From JBMOLC01 sp049324215 (GTDB lineage Bacteria > Patescibacteriota > Microgenomatia > UBA8517), in the NCBI GenBank assembly GCA_049324215.1, contig JBMOLC010000045.1, positions 1-29,470 on the forward strand: 29,470 nucleotides of DNA, read 5' to 3'. This document shows, piece after piece, positions 20,543 through 29,064 of this stretch (position 1 is its first letter; each line of letters opens with the position of its first letter). The position numbers were made by a program, and so were the translations under genes. Under the pieces are notes generated by a model. The model was not told where the DNA came from. It did not search any database and was given only the letters and a program-made list of their open reading frames with translations.

Positions 20543-20788
20543 TTATTCTTTCTGTGAGGTGATTTCCACTTCTTGAGGCAGGTCTACGGCAATGGGCTCC
20601 TCGGAGGCTTGGTAGATTATGGCTCCAGCGAGCGGGTTTTCGCCTTTGTGGTGCCCATTGAGCCTTGCTTCGACCCAGTGTCTACCATCAAGGCTAACTT
20701 CTGTCCTTCCGTCCGGGAGCTCTCTTTTAGAACCCATAAGTCTTAGCCTGTGTTCTCTTAGTCGCCAATGGCGGGCGATTTCATGCAT
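20543..20788 (-). CDS. Small protein upstream of the DUF35-like gene, function unknown
   Basis: The 81-residue basic and polar protein begins M-H-E-I-A-R-H-W-R-L-R-E-H-R-L-R-L-M-G-S. This resembles the helix that leads into the zinc ribbon of DUF35 proteins (R-x-W-R-x-x-x-x-R-Y-x-L-x-G). The next part has no cysteines and reads as two short strands (R-T-E-V-S-L-D-G-R-H-W-V-E-A-R-L). No family was recognised. TACAAT on the minus strand at 20801-20796 ends 7 nt before the ATG, suggesting a leaderless start. It is likely co-transcribed with, and perhaps a partner of, the DUF35-like protein; this is inferred. Confidence 0.55.
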   Translation of the reverse strand: MHEIARHWRLREHRLRLMGSKRELPDGRTEVSLDGRHWVEARLNGHHKGENPLAGAIIYQASEEPIAVDLPQEVEITSQKE

Positions 20789-20795
20789 GAAGACA

Positions 20796-20801
20796 ATTGT
20801 A
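20796..20801 (-). promoter_or_regulatory. Possible -10 element of the DUF35-like pair
   Basis: Minus-strand TACAAT ends 7 nt before the ATG at 20788. No convincing -35 box lies 16-18 bp upstream. Confidence 0.35.
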
Positions 20802-20841
20802 TTTCCCCGAAGCTAGAAAAAACTATCGAATTTAGAGAGAT

Positions 20842-21966
20842 TTAGAGGAACGGAGCCCAGTTGGGAATGGGCATTACGTTTTGAGAAATGAAGCTTAGGG
20901 AAAAGAGATAAATAGGGATAAGAAGAACGGCCATTACAATCTTGAACTCTTTTCTTAATAGCGTTTCGTTAAAGGCTAAGATGAGAAAGGGTACAACTGG
21001 CAGGGCGTATCTAATTAAATCTCGGTGGGAGACAAAAAGAATCGAGACAAAAAATATCCCGGTAAGCCAGGCTACTTCGTAAAGCCCTTTTTTGATAAGT
21101 TTTAGTAAGCCTAAGGCTCCCAGAAGGTAGACAAAAATAATCTCTTCTAGCCAGGGGGTGCCCACCCAGGTTGCAGAATAGTTGAAAATGGAAAAGGGAG
21201 GAAAGAAGAGGTGGATGTTGTCCCCAGAGTAGAAATACGCAAAGAAATTGTTGAATTTAAGTTGATAGAGCAAAAATACAGCGATTAAGGCGAACGGGAT
21301 AAGAAATATTGGATAGGCTTTTTCGAGCTTTGTCAGTTTAAAATGGGGGAGAGTTAAGATTGCGAGGTAAGAGACAAAAAGCAGTATCCCGGCAGATTTT
21401 GTGGCTGCGGCAACCACCCCCCAGATCCCCGCCAGCCAATATTTCTCTCTTTGGAAATAGTAAATCGAAGCGAGAATACCGGCTAGAAAAAGAGGCTCGG
21501 CACTACCCACCGAACGCACAATCAACCACCTGGCCGGGAAAATTGCAAAAACCGCAGTCAGCCAGAGAGCTTCATTTTTAGCGACATACCTTCTAACGAA
21601 TCTGAAGAAGAAATATAAAGCTAGGATGGAAGAGGCGACGGTTACCAGGAGCATTGCATAGGGGTAACCAAGAAAGAAAGAAAATAGCCTGATAAGAAGT
21701 GGGAATAACGGGAAATGGGCGGCATAATACTCGGTCGGAAGGGGGAATGAGTAGTTGAGCTTTATTGCCTCCAGGTTATAGAAAGTCTTGGCCACAACCA
21801 AAAAAAGAGGACCGTCGTAATTAGCCACAACTACCGCCATCCCGTCTTGAGGCAGCGGAATTCCCCAGAAGCTCTGAAGCTTAAGAACAAATGGCAGCCA
21901 GACTAAAAAAGTGGGAATTAGGGAAAGAACAGCAATTAAAAGTAAATTTTTGATTTTGGCCCCCAT
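20842..21966 (-). CDS. GT-C membrane glycosyltransferase, PIG-V mannosyltransferase-like
   Basis: The 374-residue protein has about nine to ten membrane helices. After helix 1 a long outer loop carries N-Y-D-G-P-L-F-L-V-V-A-K-T-F-Y and, further on, Y-Y-A-A-H-F-P-L-F-P-L-L-I-R. This D-G-x-x-x-x-x-I/V-A pattern followed by F-P-L-x-P is seen in bacterial proteins related to PIG-V, which transfer a sugar from a polyprenyl-phosphate donor outside the membrane. The conserved Asp is the likely catalytic or metal-contact residue. It has its own promoter, divergent from the neighbouring GT2 gene at 22041. Acceptor and sugar are unknown. Confidence 0.75.
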   Translation of the reverse strand: MGAKIKNLLLIAVLSLIPTFLVWLPFVLKLQSFWGIPLPQDGMAVVVANYDGPLFLVVAKTFYNLEAIKLNYSFPLPTEYYAAHFPLFPLLIRLFSFFLGYPYAMLLVTVASSILALYFFFRFVRRYVAKNEALWLTAVFAIFPARWLIVRSVGSAEPLFLAGILASIYYFQREKYWLAGIWGVVAAATKSAGILLFVSYLAILTLPHFKLTKLEKAYPIFLIPFALIAVFLLYQLKFNNFFAYFYSGDNIHLFFPPFSIFNYSATWVGTPWLEEIIFVYLLGALGLLKLIKKGLYEVAWLTGIFFVSILFVSHRDLIRYALPVVPFLILAFNETLLRKEFKIVMAVLLIPIYLFSLSFISQNVMPIPNWAPFL

Positions 21967-21974
21967 TTTAAGAA

Positions 21975-22003
21975 ATCATATAACTTTCGCGGGGTGCGCA
22001 CAA
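21975..22003 (-). promoter_or_regulatory. Promoter of the PIG-V-like gene
   Basis: Minus strand: TTGTGC (22003-21998), 17 bp, TATGAT (21980-21975), 8 nt before the ATG at 21966. This is another near-leaderless arrangement. Confidence 0.5.
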
Positions 22004-22022
22004 GATTTTTGAGGCTCTTTTG

Positions 22023-22031
22023 TGTTAGACT
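22023..22031 (+). promoter_or_regulatory. Possible extended -10 of the GT2 gene at 22041
   Basis: TGTTAGACT fits a TGn extended -10 (four of six matches in TAGACT) and ends 9 nt before ATG 22041. No -35 box is evident. Confidence 0.3.
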
Positions 22032-22040
22032 TTCAGGTGT

Positions 22041-22748
22041 ATGCAAAAGATATCAGAACTTTCGGTCTTTTTTCCTGCATATAACGAAGAGGCCAATATT
22101 AAAAGTACTGTTGAAAAGGCTAGAGAAGTTCTTTTTTGGGTGGCCCAAAAGTGGGAAATAATCATCGTCGACGACGGCTCGAACGATAGAACGGGAGAAA
22201 TTGCCGAGGACTTGGCGAGGAAAGACTCAAGAATTAGGGTGATAACCCACTCCCCAAATAGAGGTTATGGCGCAGCCCTCAAAAGCGGATTCTATGGAAG
22301 TCGCTATGGGTGGATTGCCTTTACAGATTCCGATGGACAGTTTGATTTTTCCGAGATAACAAATTTTATCGAGAAACAAAGAGAAACCAACGCCGACCTC
22401 GTCATCGGCTACTACAAAAAAAGACAAGTCTCTCTTTTTAAGGTGGTAACGAGTAAAGCCTGGGAACTTCTCGTTTCCATTCTTTTTGGTCTAAAGGTTA
22501 AGGATATCGACTGCGGTTTTAAGCTCATCTCAAGAAAGGTCATCGAAGGAATTCCCAAACTTGAGAGCGAAAGGGGAGCCTTTATTTCCAGCGAGTTCTT
22601 GATTAAGGCGAAAAAGAAAGGTTTTAAAATAGTAGAAATACCGGTAACCCATAAACCGAGAAAAGTAGGCAAAGGAACAGGCAGAAATATAAATGTAATT
22701 ATCAGAAGCTTTATCGACCTTCTAACACTATGGGGAAAATTGCGCTAA
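22041..22748 (+). CDS. GT2 polyprenyl-phosphate sugar transferase
   Basis: The 235-residue cytoplasmic GT-A enzyme has F-F-P-A-Y-N-E-E-A-N-I, I-V-D-D-G-S-N-D-R-T (42-51), N-R-G-Y-G-A-A-L-K-S-G, the metal site T-D-S-D-G-Q-F (95-101), D-C-G-F-K-L-I and E-I-P-V-T-H-K-P-R. These match the DPM1/Alg5-like group that transfers hexose to polyprenyl phosphate. It has no membrane domain of its own. It overlaps the following GT-C gene by 19 nt, which suggests a donor-maker and donor-user pair. Confidence 0.9.
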   Translation: MQKISELSVFFPAYNEEANIKSTVEKAREVLFWVAQKWEIIIVDDGSNDRTGEIAEDLARKDSRIRVITHSPNRGYGAALKSGFYGSRYGWIAFTDSDGQFDFSEITNFIEKQRETNADLVIGYYKKRQVSLFKVVTSKAWELLVSILFGLKVKDIDCGFKLISRKVIEGIPKLESERGAFISSEFLIKAKKKGFKIVEIPVTHKPRKVGKGTGRNINVIIRSFIDLLTLWGKLR

Positions 22749-24265
22749 AGATAAGAGAATTTATTAGGGGTAATAAAAAAGAGGCGGAGATAGTCTTTCT
22801 CATTCTCTCTCTTGCCCTAATCTTAAGAATTTTTAAGATTGACGAGTATATGACCTTTTTGGGAGACGAGGGGAGAGACGCAATTGTCGTCAGACGCCTT
22901 CTTGCTTATGCTGACCCGATTTTAATTGGGCCCGGAACCTCAATCGGCAATATGTATTTGGGACCGCTTTACTATTACCTGATGGCACCCGCACTTTTTT
23001 TGGCCCGCTATTCTCCAGTGGGCCCCGCGGTTCAAATTGCTCTGCTTTCGGTGGTCACCACCTTTTTGGTTTGGTATCTGGCCCGAGGGTGGTTTGGCAA
23101 AAAAGCCGCGATAATTTCTTCCCTCTTCTATGCAATTGCCCCAACGGTGATAGTTTATGCTCGTTCCTCTTGGAACCCAAACATCATGCCGTTTTTTTCG
23201 CTGCTAACCATTTTGGGAATATGGAGATTCTGGCATGAGAAGAAGTTTATTTGGCTTCCCATTGTCGGAATTTCAATGGCGTTTGTTTTGCAGTCTCACT
23301 ATTTGGGGCTTCTTTTGCTTCCGACCATTGGTCTTTTTTGGCTTCTGAGCCTTAAAGGAGCAAAGAAAGAAAATAAACTCGGTCAGTTTGTCAAATATTC
23401 GCTTCTTTCTCTAGTTATTTTTTCTCTTCTCATGTCCCCTCTCGTCATTTTTGATGCCCGCCACGGCTGGAGAAACTTTGCCGCCATAAGAACTTTCTTT
23501 ACCGAAAGGCAAACGACCGTTTCGGCTCGACCTTGGAAGGCAATTCCCAAATTTCCCATCTTAGCCGAAAATATTTCCACCAGGCTTTTGGGAGGAAGAG
23601 ACGTCGTTGCCGGAAAGCTAACCTTCTACTCTCTTTTGATTTTGGCTATTTACCTCATACTCAAAAGAAGGTTGTTAGCGAATAGACAAAAAGATGCTTT
23701 TTTTCTAACCTCGGTCTGGATTTTCTTTGCCCTTATTGGTCTTGGTCTCTATAAACAGGAAATCTATGACCACTATTACGGGTTTTTCTTTGCGGCTCCA
23801 TTTTTACTTTTAGGAGGAGTTGTCGAAACGGTTCTGAAGTTTGATAAAAAGAATCTTAAAGTCCCAATTGTTCTCGGGCTTATCATGCTGGGACTAGTAA
23901 ATTTCGGCGCAAACCCTCTTAAATACCCCCCAGTTAATCAACTGGCAAGAAGCAAGCTTGTTGCCGAAAAAATTTTAGCGGAAGCTCAAGAAGAAAGATT
24001 TAATCTTGCAGTTATTGCCGAGAGAAACTATGAGGACGGCTACCAGTATTTTTTGGAAGTTATGGGGGCAGAAGTAGTTGATATTGACGCCCAGCGACCA
24101 GAAACCATAACCGAACAGCTTTTTGCCGTTTGCGAAATGCCCAAAGAAAAGTGCCAGCCGACGACCAATCCCAAAGCGGAGGTTGCAAATTTCGGTTGGA
24201 GTAAAATAGAGGGAGAGTGGGAGGTCTCAGGCGTTGGTCTGTATAAATTAGTCCACACAAAATGA
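22730..24265 (+). CDS. GT-C membrane glycosyltransferase (ArnT/PMT-like)
   Basis: The 511-residue protein has about eleven to twelve membrane helices and a C-terminal soluble part (about 400-511). The first outer loop has F-L-G-D-E-G-R-D-A (43-51). An Asp-Glu pair here is the hallmark of ArnT, PMT and related GT39/GT83 enzymes, where it binds metal and acceptor. Y-L-G-P-L-Y-Y-Y-L-M-A-P and Y-A-R-S-S-W-N-P-N follow as in this group. It probably transfers a sugar from polyprenyl phosphate to a surface acceptor. It is translationally linked to the GT2 before it and overlaps nrnA by 4 nt. A close relative lies at 25238-26734. Confidence 0.85.
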   Translation: MGKIALKIREFIRGNKKEAEIVFLILSLALILRIFKIDEYMTFLGDEGRDAIVVRRLLAYADPILIGPGTSIGNMYLGPLYYYLMAPALFLARYSPVGPAVQIALLSVVTTFLVWYLARGWFGKKAAIISSLFYAIAPTVIVYARSSWNPNIMPFFSLLTILGIWRFWHEKKFIWLPIVGISMAFVLQSHYLGLLLLPTIGLFWLLSLKGAKKENKLGQFVKYSLLSLVIFSLLMSPLVIFDARHGWRNFAAIRTFFTERQTTVSARPWKAIPKFPILAENISTRLLGGRDVVAGKLTFYSLLILAIYLILKRRLLANRQKDAFFLTSVWIFFALIGLGLYKQEIYDHYYGFFFAAPFLLLGGVVETVLKFDKKNLKVPIVLGLIMLGLVNFGANPLKYPPVNQLARSKLVAEKILAEAQEERFNLAVIAERNYEDGYQYFLEVMGAEVVDIDAQRPETITEQLFAVCEMPKEKCQPTTNPKAEVANFGWSKIEGEWEVSGVGLYKLVHTK

Positions 24266-25254
24266 ATTATTCAAAGTCCCAAGAAATCTTAGCAGAAGTC
24301 AAGAAGTCCCAGAAAATTCTTGTTAATTCTCATCGCAGTCCGGATGCTGATAGTGTGGGGAGTGCTCTTGCAGTCTATCTGGTCCTTAAAAAAATGGGAA
24401 AAGAGGTAAGGGTAATTTGCCCCGATAGTCTCCCCGAAGACCTCAAATTTTTGCCACATTCCCAGGTTATCGAAAAGGTAGATTTTCGAAAATTTAATTT
24501 TGGTGATTGGGATCTATTTTTAGTACTCGATTCGGCAAATGTGGCAATGACCACGGGGAGGAGAGACTTGGCCTTGCCGAATATCCCCACAATCGTTATC
24601 GACCACCACAAAACAAATGAGGAGGTAGGAAAGATAAACTTGGTTGACGAGAATATTTCTTCGACTGCGGAGCTTGTCTACCTCATTCTTGAGGATTGGG
24701 AGGCTGACCTCGACAAAGACATTTGCCAGAGTCTTCTTGCGGGGATAATCGCGGACACTGGAGTTTTTAGATTTCCAAATGTTACGGGTCGGACACTCGT
24801 GATTGCAAAGGCTCTAATGGACAAGGGAGCGGACAAGAAAAAGATAATCGCCAATATCTTTAGTAATTTCGATTTCAATAAAGTCAAATTCTGGGGCGAG
24901 ATTTTGACGAAGATGGAGAAGGATGAGGCTGGATTTGTCTGGTCAAGCGTTTCTTATGAGGACTTCAAAAAGTTTGGCAGTCCGCTAAGTGCAAAAGAGT
25001 CCGCTGCCACCCTTTTTGCCCCGGTCGTTAAAGGCGCGGACTTTGGCATGATTATGGTGGAAGAGGAGAAAGGGATCCTTTCCGTAAGTTTTCGCTCAAG
25101 AGGTGATTTCGATGTTTCAAAAATTGCCGAGAAACTTGGGGGAGGAGGACATGCTTCAGCAGCCGGGGCCAAGATTTACCTTCCCGATTTTGACCAGGCC
25201 GTTTTAAGGGTACTCGCGGCTGCCAGAGAAATTGTCGATGAAAAAGATAGTTAA
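24262..25254 (+). CDS. nrnA: DHH/DHHA1 oligoribonuclease/PAP phosphatase (NrnA-like)
   Basis: NrnA-type enzymes degrade very short RNA and dephosphorylate pAp; some also cleave cyclic dinucleotides. The 330-residue protein has the full set of motifs: S-H-R-S-P-D-A-D (23-30), V-L-D-S-A-N (88-93), I-D-H-H-K-T-N (113-119), I-A-D-T-G-V-F-R-F (163-171) and, in the DHHA1 domain, G-G-G-G-H-A-S-A-A-G (293-302). All metal ligands of the DHH site are present. It lies between two related GT-C genes with overlaps on both sides (4 and 17 nt), so it is co-expressed with glycosylation genes although its function is RNA turnover. Cleavage of c-di-AMP cannot be excluded. Confidence 0.93.
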   Translation: MNYSKSQEILAEVKKSQKILVNSHRSPDADSVGSALAVYLVLKKMGKEVRVICPDSLPEDLKFLPHSQVIEKVDFRKFNFGDWDLFLVLDSANVAMTTGRRDLALPNIPTIVIDHHKTNEEVGKINLVDENISSTAELVYLILEDWEADLDKDICQSLLAGIIADTGVFRFPNVTGRTLVIAKALMDKGADKKKIIANIFSNFDFNKVKFWGEILTKMEKDEAGFVWSSVSYEDFKKFGSPLSAKESAATLFAPVVKGADFGMIMVEEEKGILSVSFRSRGDFDVSKIAEKLGGGGHASAAGAKIYLPDFDQAVLRVLAAAREIVDEKDS

Positions 25255-26734
25255 ATTTTTAACTTTCCCGAACATCCTTCTGGTAATTATCTTAGCGTTC
25301 GCCTTTTTGGTACGTGTTTACAGACTAGACGAGCTTCTGGGTTTTTACTACGACCAAGGCAGAGATGCCTTGGTCATCTGGGACCTTTGGCATGAAGGAA
25401 AACTTTTTTTGGTCGGGCCCACAACAGGATTGGCTGGAATATTTAGAGGTCCTTATTACTACTACCTAATTGCACCATTTTATTCTTTAAGTAGGGGAGA
25501 CCCAATTTTTCCTACCGTCTTTTTGATAGCAACAAGCGTACTTGCTATTTGGTTTATCTATCACCTAGGTAGCAAAATTCAAGACAGGGAGACCGGGATA
25601 TTTGCCGCCATCTTGGCCTCTTTTTCTTACTACCTCATCATGGCTGCGCGCTGGCTTTCTAATCCTACTCCCATGCTCCTTTTATCACTGGTTCTAGTTT
25701 GGGCGATGCTTAAGGTAACGGAGGGAAGAAAATGGGGCTGGCCGATTATTGCGGTAATTTCCGGTCTTTCACTTTTCAATTTCGGTTCGGCGGGAGAGCT
25801 TTTTTATTATTTGGCAATAGCAGTATTTATTATCTGGCAGTGGAAGAACCGTCCGGACCTTAAGAATTTAATAATTTCCATCTTGCTTTTTGGCTTAACA
25901 TTTGCCCCTTTGGTTCTTTTTGATTTGAGACACGATGGAATTCTAAGAAACAACATCATTAAAACTTTTGTGGGGGAGAAGAGCTTTACCCTGCCAACCC
26001 AATTCTTTTTAGAGCACAGAACTGATTTTTATTACGATGTTTTTACAAACAAACTTTTTCATTGGCGGGGGAAGGTAGAAATTATAGTCCTACTCGTTTT
26101 GCTATCGGCCCTTATTTATCATTCCTCGGCTCTTTTTAAGAATAAGGGGGTGAGGCTTTTGTTTTTGTTGCTTATCTCTCCGATGCTTGGTCTTTATTTT
26201 TATCAGGGAAACTATACGGTCCTTTATGACTACTATCTGACGGGTTACTATCTTGTTTTTCTTCTTCTGGTTGCAGTTGTCCTGGGGAAGATTTGGAAGA
26301 GTTTTATCGGAAAGGCCCTTGTTTTTTATTTCTTCTATCTATTTTTTCTTAATAACTATGAACCTTTAAACTTGAAACTTTCGGACGGCCTGACGGGGCC
26401 GTATAGCGTCGGCTTTCGAAACCAGAAAGAGGCCATAGACTTTATTTATAAAGACGCGGAGGGGGAGCCCTTTAACGTCGATGTTTATGTTCCTCCAGTA
26501 ATTCCATACGCCTACGACTACCTTTTTAAGTGGTACGGGGGAGGCAAATACGGCTTTACCCCCGAAAACGAAAGGGTAGCCCTCCTTTATACTTTGTACG
26601 AGGCTGACCCGTCACACCCGGAGCGGCTTGAGGCGTGGCTCGCTAGACAAAAGGGGATAGGCAAGGTTCTAAAGGAGGAGAGGTTCGGGGGAATAACCGT
26701 CGAGAGAAGGACAAGGATTCCCGAAAAGAGGTAA
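25238..26734 (+). CDS. GT-C membrane glycosyltransferase, relative of the 22730 gene
   Basis: This is a 498-residue protein from ATG 25238; a TTG at 25232 is less likely. It has about eleven membrane helices and a C-terminal soluble segment. The first outer loop reads F-Y-Y-D-Q-G-R-D-A-L (36-45), aligned with L-G-D-E-G-R-D-A-I in the relative at 22730. G-P-Y-Y-Y-Y-L-I-A-P and A-A-R-W-L-S-N-P-T also match its motifs. The Asp-Glu pair has become Asp-Gln, which may change metal or acceptor binding. The reading frame is intact, so it is probably active or specialised and not decayed. Sugar and acceptor are unknown. Confidence 0.82.
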   Translation: MKKIVKFLTFPNILLVIILAFAFLVRVYRLDELLGFYYDQGRDALVIWDLWHEGKLFLVGPTTGLAGIFRGPYYYYLIAPFYSLSRGDPIFPTVFLIATSVLAIWFIYHLGSKIQDRETGIFAAILASFSYYLIMAARWLSNPTPMLLLSLVLVWAMLKVTEGRKWGWPIIAVISGLSLFNFGSAGELFYYLAIAVFIIWQWKNRPDLKNLIISILLFGLTFAPLVLFDLRHDGILRNNIIKTFVGEKSFTLPTQFFLEHRTDFYYDVFTNKLFHWRGKVEIIVLLVLLSALIYHSSALFKNKGVRLLFLLLISPMLGLYFYQGNYTVLYDYYLTGYYLVFLLLVAVVLGKIWKSFIGKALVFYFFYLFFLNNYEPLNLKLSDGLTGPYSVGFRNQKEAIDFIYKDAEGEPFNVDVYVPPVIPYAYDYLFKWYGGGKYGFTPENERVALLYTLYEADPSHPERLEAWLARQKGIGKVLKEERFGGITVERRTRIPEKR

Positions 26735-26743
26735 ACTTAACCC

Positions 26744-27490
26744 ATGCTGATTTTTTTATCAATAGTCATACCGGCGTATAACGAAGAGAGCAATATCAGA
26801 AGGGGAGTTCTTGACCGTGTCAACAAATATCTTTTGAGGCAGGACTTCAGCTGGGAGGTCTTGATAGTCGATGACGCTTCAACGGATAGGACTCTCGAGT
26901 TGGCTGAAGATTTTGCTGGCAAGAATAAAAACTTTAGGGTGCTAAAGGAACCGCACCGAGGGAAAGGAGGAACAGTAATTGCTGGGATGCTAGCAGCAAA
27001 AGGAGATTATGTTCTTTTTACGGATATGGATCAGGCAACGCCAATTGACCAGATTGAAAAGGTACTGCCGGCCTTCAAAGAGGGATACGACATTATAATT
27101 GGCTCAAGAAAAGGTAGGGAAGGGGCTCCCTTCGTAAGAAAAGCAATGGCCTACGGGTTTTCACTGCTTCGATTTTCGGTCTTAAGGCTTCCCTATAAGG
27201 ATACCCAGTGTGGATTCAAGGCCTTTAGCAAGGAGGCAGCAAAAAAGGTTTTCGAAAAGATGAAGATTTTTAGCGAAAAAGTTAGGGCCAGCGGCGCCTC
27301 GGTCTCGGCCGGTTTTGATTTGGAAATTCTCTATCTGGCCAGGAAACTAAAACTCAAGGTCAAGGAGGTACCGGTGACGTGGCAACACCAAGAGGGGACA
27401 AAGGTCAGTCCCTTAAAAGATTCCTGGGAGGGATTCAGGGACTTAATTAAAGTTAGAATGAATGCCGTATTGGGAAAGTATAGAGTCTAA
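26744..27490 (+). CDS. GT2 polyprenyl-phosphate glucosyltransferase-like (Alg5/DPM1 type)
   Basis: The 248-residue GT-A protein has I-V-I-P-A-Y-N-E-E-S-N-I, V-D-D-A-S-T-D-R-T, H-R-G-K-G-G-T-V-I-A-G-M, the metal site F-T-D-M-D-Q-A-T-P (92-100), I-I-G-S-R-K-G-R-E-G and D-T-Q-C-G-F-K-A-F. H-R-G-K-G and D-M-D-x-x-T are characteristic of the Alg5-like (dolichyl-phosphate glucosyltransferase) group. A long first hydrophobic strand begins directly at the Met, and there is no transmembrane domain. It starts 9 nt after the preceding GT-C gene and is followed by another GT-C gene. Confidence 0.88.
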   Translation: MLIFLSIVIPAYNEESNIRRGVLDRVNKYLLRQDFSWEVLIVDDASTDRTLELAEDFAGKNKNFRVLKEPHRGKGGTVIAGMLAAKGDYVLFTDMDQATPIDQIEKVLPAFKEGYDIIIGSRKGREGAPFVRKAMAYGFSLLRFSVLRLPYKDTQCGFKAFSKEAAKKVFEKMKIFSEKVRASGASVSAGFDLEILYLARKLKLKVKEVPVTWQHQEGTKVSPLKDSWEGFRDLIKVRMNAVLGKYRV

Positions 27491-27494
27491 GTCA

Positions 27495-29048
27495 ATGTCT
27501 AAGTTTGGAAAATTTGTGAAAGATTGGCGCGGAACATTATGGTTGTTTTTTCTGATTTTATTGTTTGCACTCGGACTGAGGCTGTACCACTTAAACTTGT
27601 TGCCGGTCTTTGCCGATGAGGCAATTTATATTCGTTGGGCCCAGGTAATGCGGGCGGAACCGACTCTTCGGTTCTTACCGCTTTCGGACGGAAAACAGCC
27701 TCTTTTTATGTGGCTTGTCATTCCCTTTCTTAAGTTTCTAAGCGACCCCCTCATTGCCGGAAGATTTGTTTCGGTTCTTGCCGGTTTATCTACTTTGGTT
27801 GGGATATTTTTACTTTCCATAAATCTTTTTAAATCTAAGAAGGTTGCTCTATTGGCATCATTTCTCTACGCCATTTCTCCCTTTGGCGTCTTTTTTGACC
27901 GCATGGCCCTGGTAGATTCTTTGCTCACTGCCTTTGGTGTCTGGACTTTATTATTTGGCTTAATTGTCGCAAAGAGCCTTCGATTAGACTTCGCCATGTT
28001 TGCCGGGTTTTCCCTGGGAGGAGGACTTCTGACCAAGTCCCCAGCAATATTTTACGCTTTGTTACTTCCTCTAACCTGGTTTTTTGCCAGGTGGCCCAAA
28101 CAAAAGGGCGAGAAGGCAGTTCATTTAATTAAACTTTCCGGCTTACTTCTCGTCACATTTGCAATCGGATACGCCATGTACAACGTTCTTAGACTCGGGC
28201 CCAACTTCCATCTAGTTGCCCAAAGAAATCAAGACTACGTTTTTCCAATTAGCCACTTATGGACAAACCCCAAAGACCCTTTCATCTTCCTTGTCGATAG
28301 ATCCTTCGAGTGGATTTGGGCGATGGGACCTTCCCTGGTTCTTATCCTCGCTCTTTTCGGGGTTCTAAACATCAAAAAATTCACAAAAGAAGTTTTGCTA
28401 CTTCTTTCTTGGTTTTTAGTCCCGATTCTGGTTCAATCTGAATTTGCCAAGGTCTTTACGGCCAGATACATTCTTTTTTCTTTACCTTACTTATACATTC
28501 TGGCAGCTTCGGCATTTTTAGCTCCCAGGAAACTGGTTAGATTGTGGGTCGTTTTTCTTATCCTTCTTTTTTTTCAGGCCATAAAATTTGACTATCTACT
28601 TCTGACTGCTCCTGAAAAGGCAAACTTGCCGCCAAGCGAAAGAACGGGGTATCTGGAAGAGTGGACCTCGGGATACGGAATAAAAGAGATTGCGGAGTTT
28701 TTGAAGGAAGAGCAGAGAAAGGAACCAAATAAGAAAATTGTTGTGGGAACAGAAGGCTACTTTGGTACCCTCCCCGACGGGTTACAGATGTATTTGAACG
28801 ATACCCCCGAGATAACGGTCATTGGAGTCGGAATCTACATCGTTGAAGTTCACCCCTCACTAATCGAATCGAAAAAAGCCGCTAACAAAACCTATTTGGT
28901 TGTAAACAACACCAGGCTTAGAGGGGAGCCGGAAGAGATGGGGCTTGTCCTAGTGGGTTCATATCCCAAGGCTCTGAGAACAGAGGGAACAAAAGAATAC
29001 ATTCTCTATGGACCCCAAGAGGCGCTTCTTTTCTTTGAGGTCGAGTAA
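27495..29048 (+). CDS. GT-C membrane glycosyltransferase (ArnT/PMT-like)
   Basis: This is a 517-residue protein from ATG 27495; an in-frame ATG at 27462 inside the GT2 gene would add 11 unconvincing residues. About ten to eleven membrane helices are visible. The first outer loop has V-F-A-D-E-A-I-Y-I-R-W-A, the Asp-Glu pair of GT39-like enzymes, and S-D-G-K-Q-P-L-F-M-W-L follows as the usual K-P-P-L-x-x-W motif. F-F-D-R-M-A-L-V-D-S-L-L is a further family motif. The C-terminal approximately 130 residues are soluble and presumably outside. It sits 4 nt after the GT2 stop and forms another donor/user pair with it. Confidence 0.87.
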   Translation: MSKFGKFVKDWRGTLWLFFLILLFALGLRLYHLNLLPVFADEAIYIRWAQVMRAEPTLRFLPLSDGKQPLFMWLVIPFLKFLSDPLIAGRFVSVLAGLSTLVGIFLLSINLFKSKKVALLASFLYAISPFGVFFDRMALVDSLLTAFGVWTLLFGLIVAKSLRLDFAMFAGFSLGGGLLTKSPAIFYALLLPLTWFFARWPKQKGEKAVHLIKLSGLLLVTFAIGYAMYNVLRLGPNFHLVAQRNQDYVFPISHLWTNPKDPFIFLVDRSFEWIWAMGPSLVLILALFGVLNIKKFTKEVLLLLSWFLVPILVQSEFAKVFTARYILFSLPYLYILAASAFLAPRKLVRLWVVFLILLFFQAIKFDYLLLTAPEKANLPPSERTGYLEEWTSGYGIKEIAEFLKEEQRKEPNKKIVVGTEGYFGTLPDGLQMYLNDTPEITVIGVGIYIVEVHPSLIESKKAANKTYLVVNNTRLRGEPEEMGLVLVGSYPKALRTEGTKEYILYGPQEALLFFEVE

Positions 29049-29064
29049 GTTATATCATTTAAGG

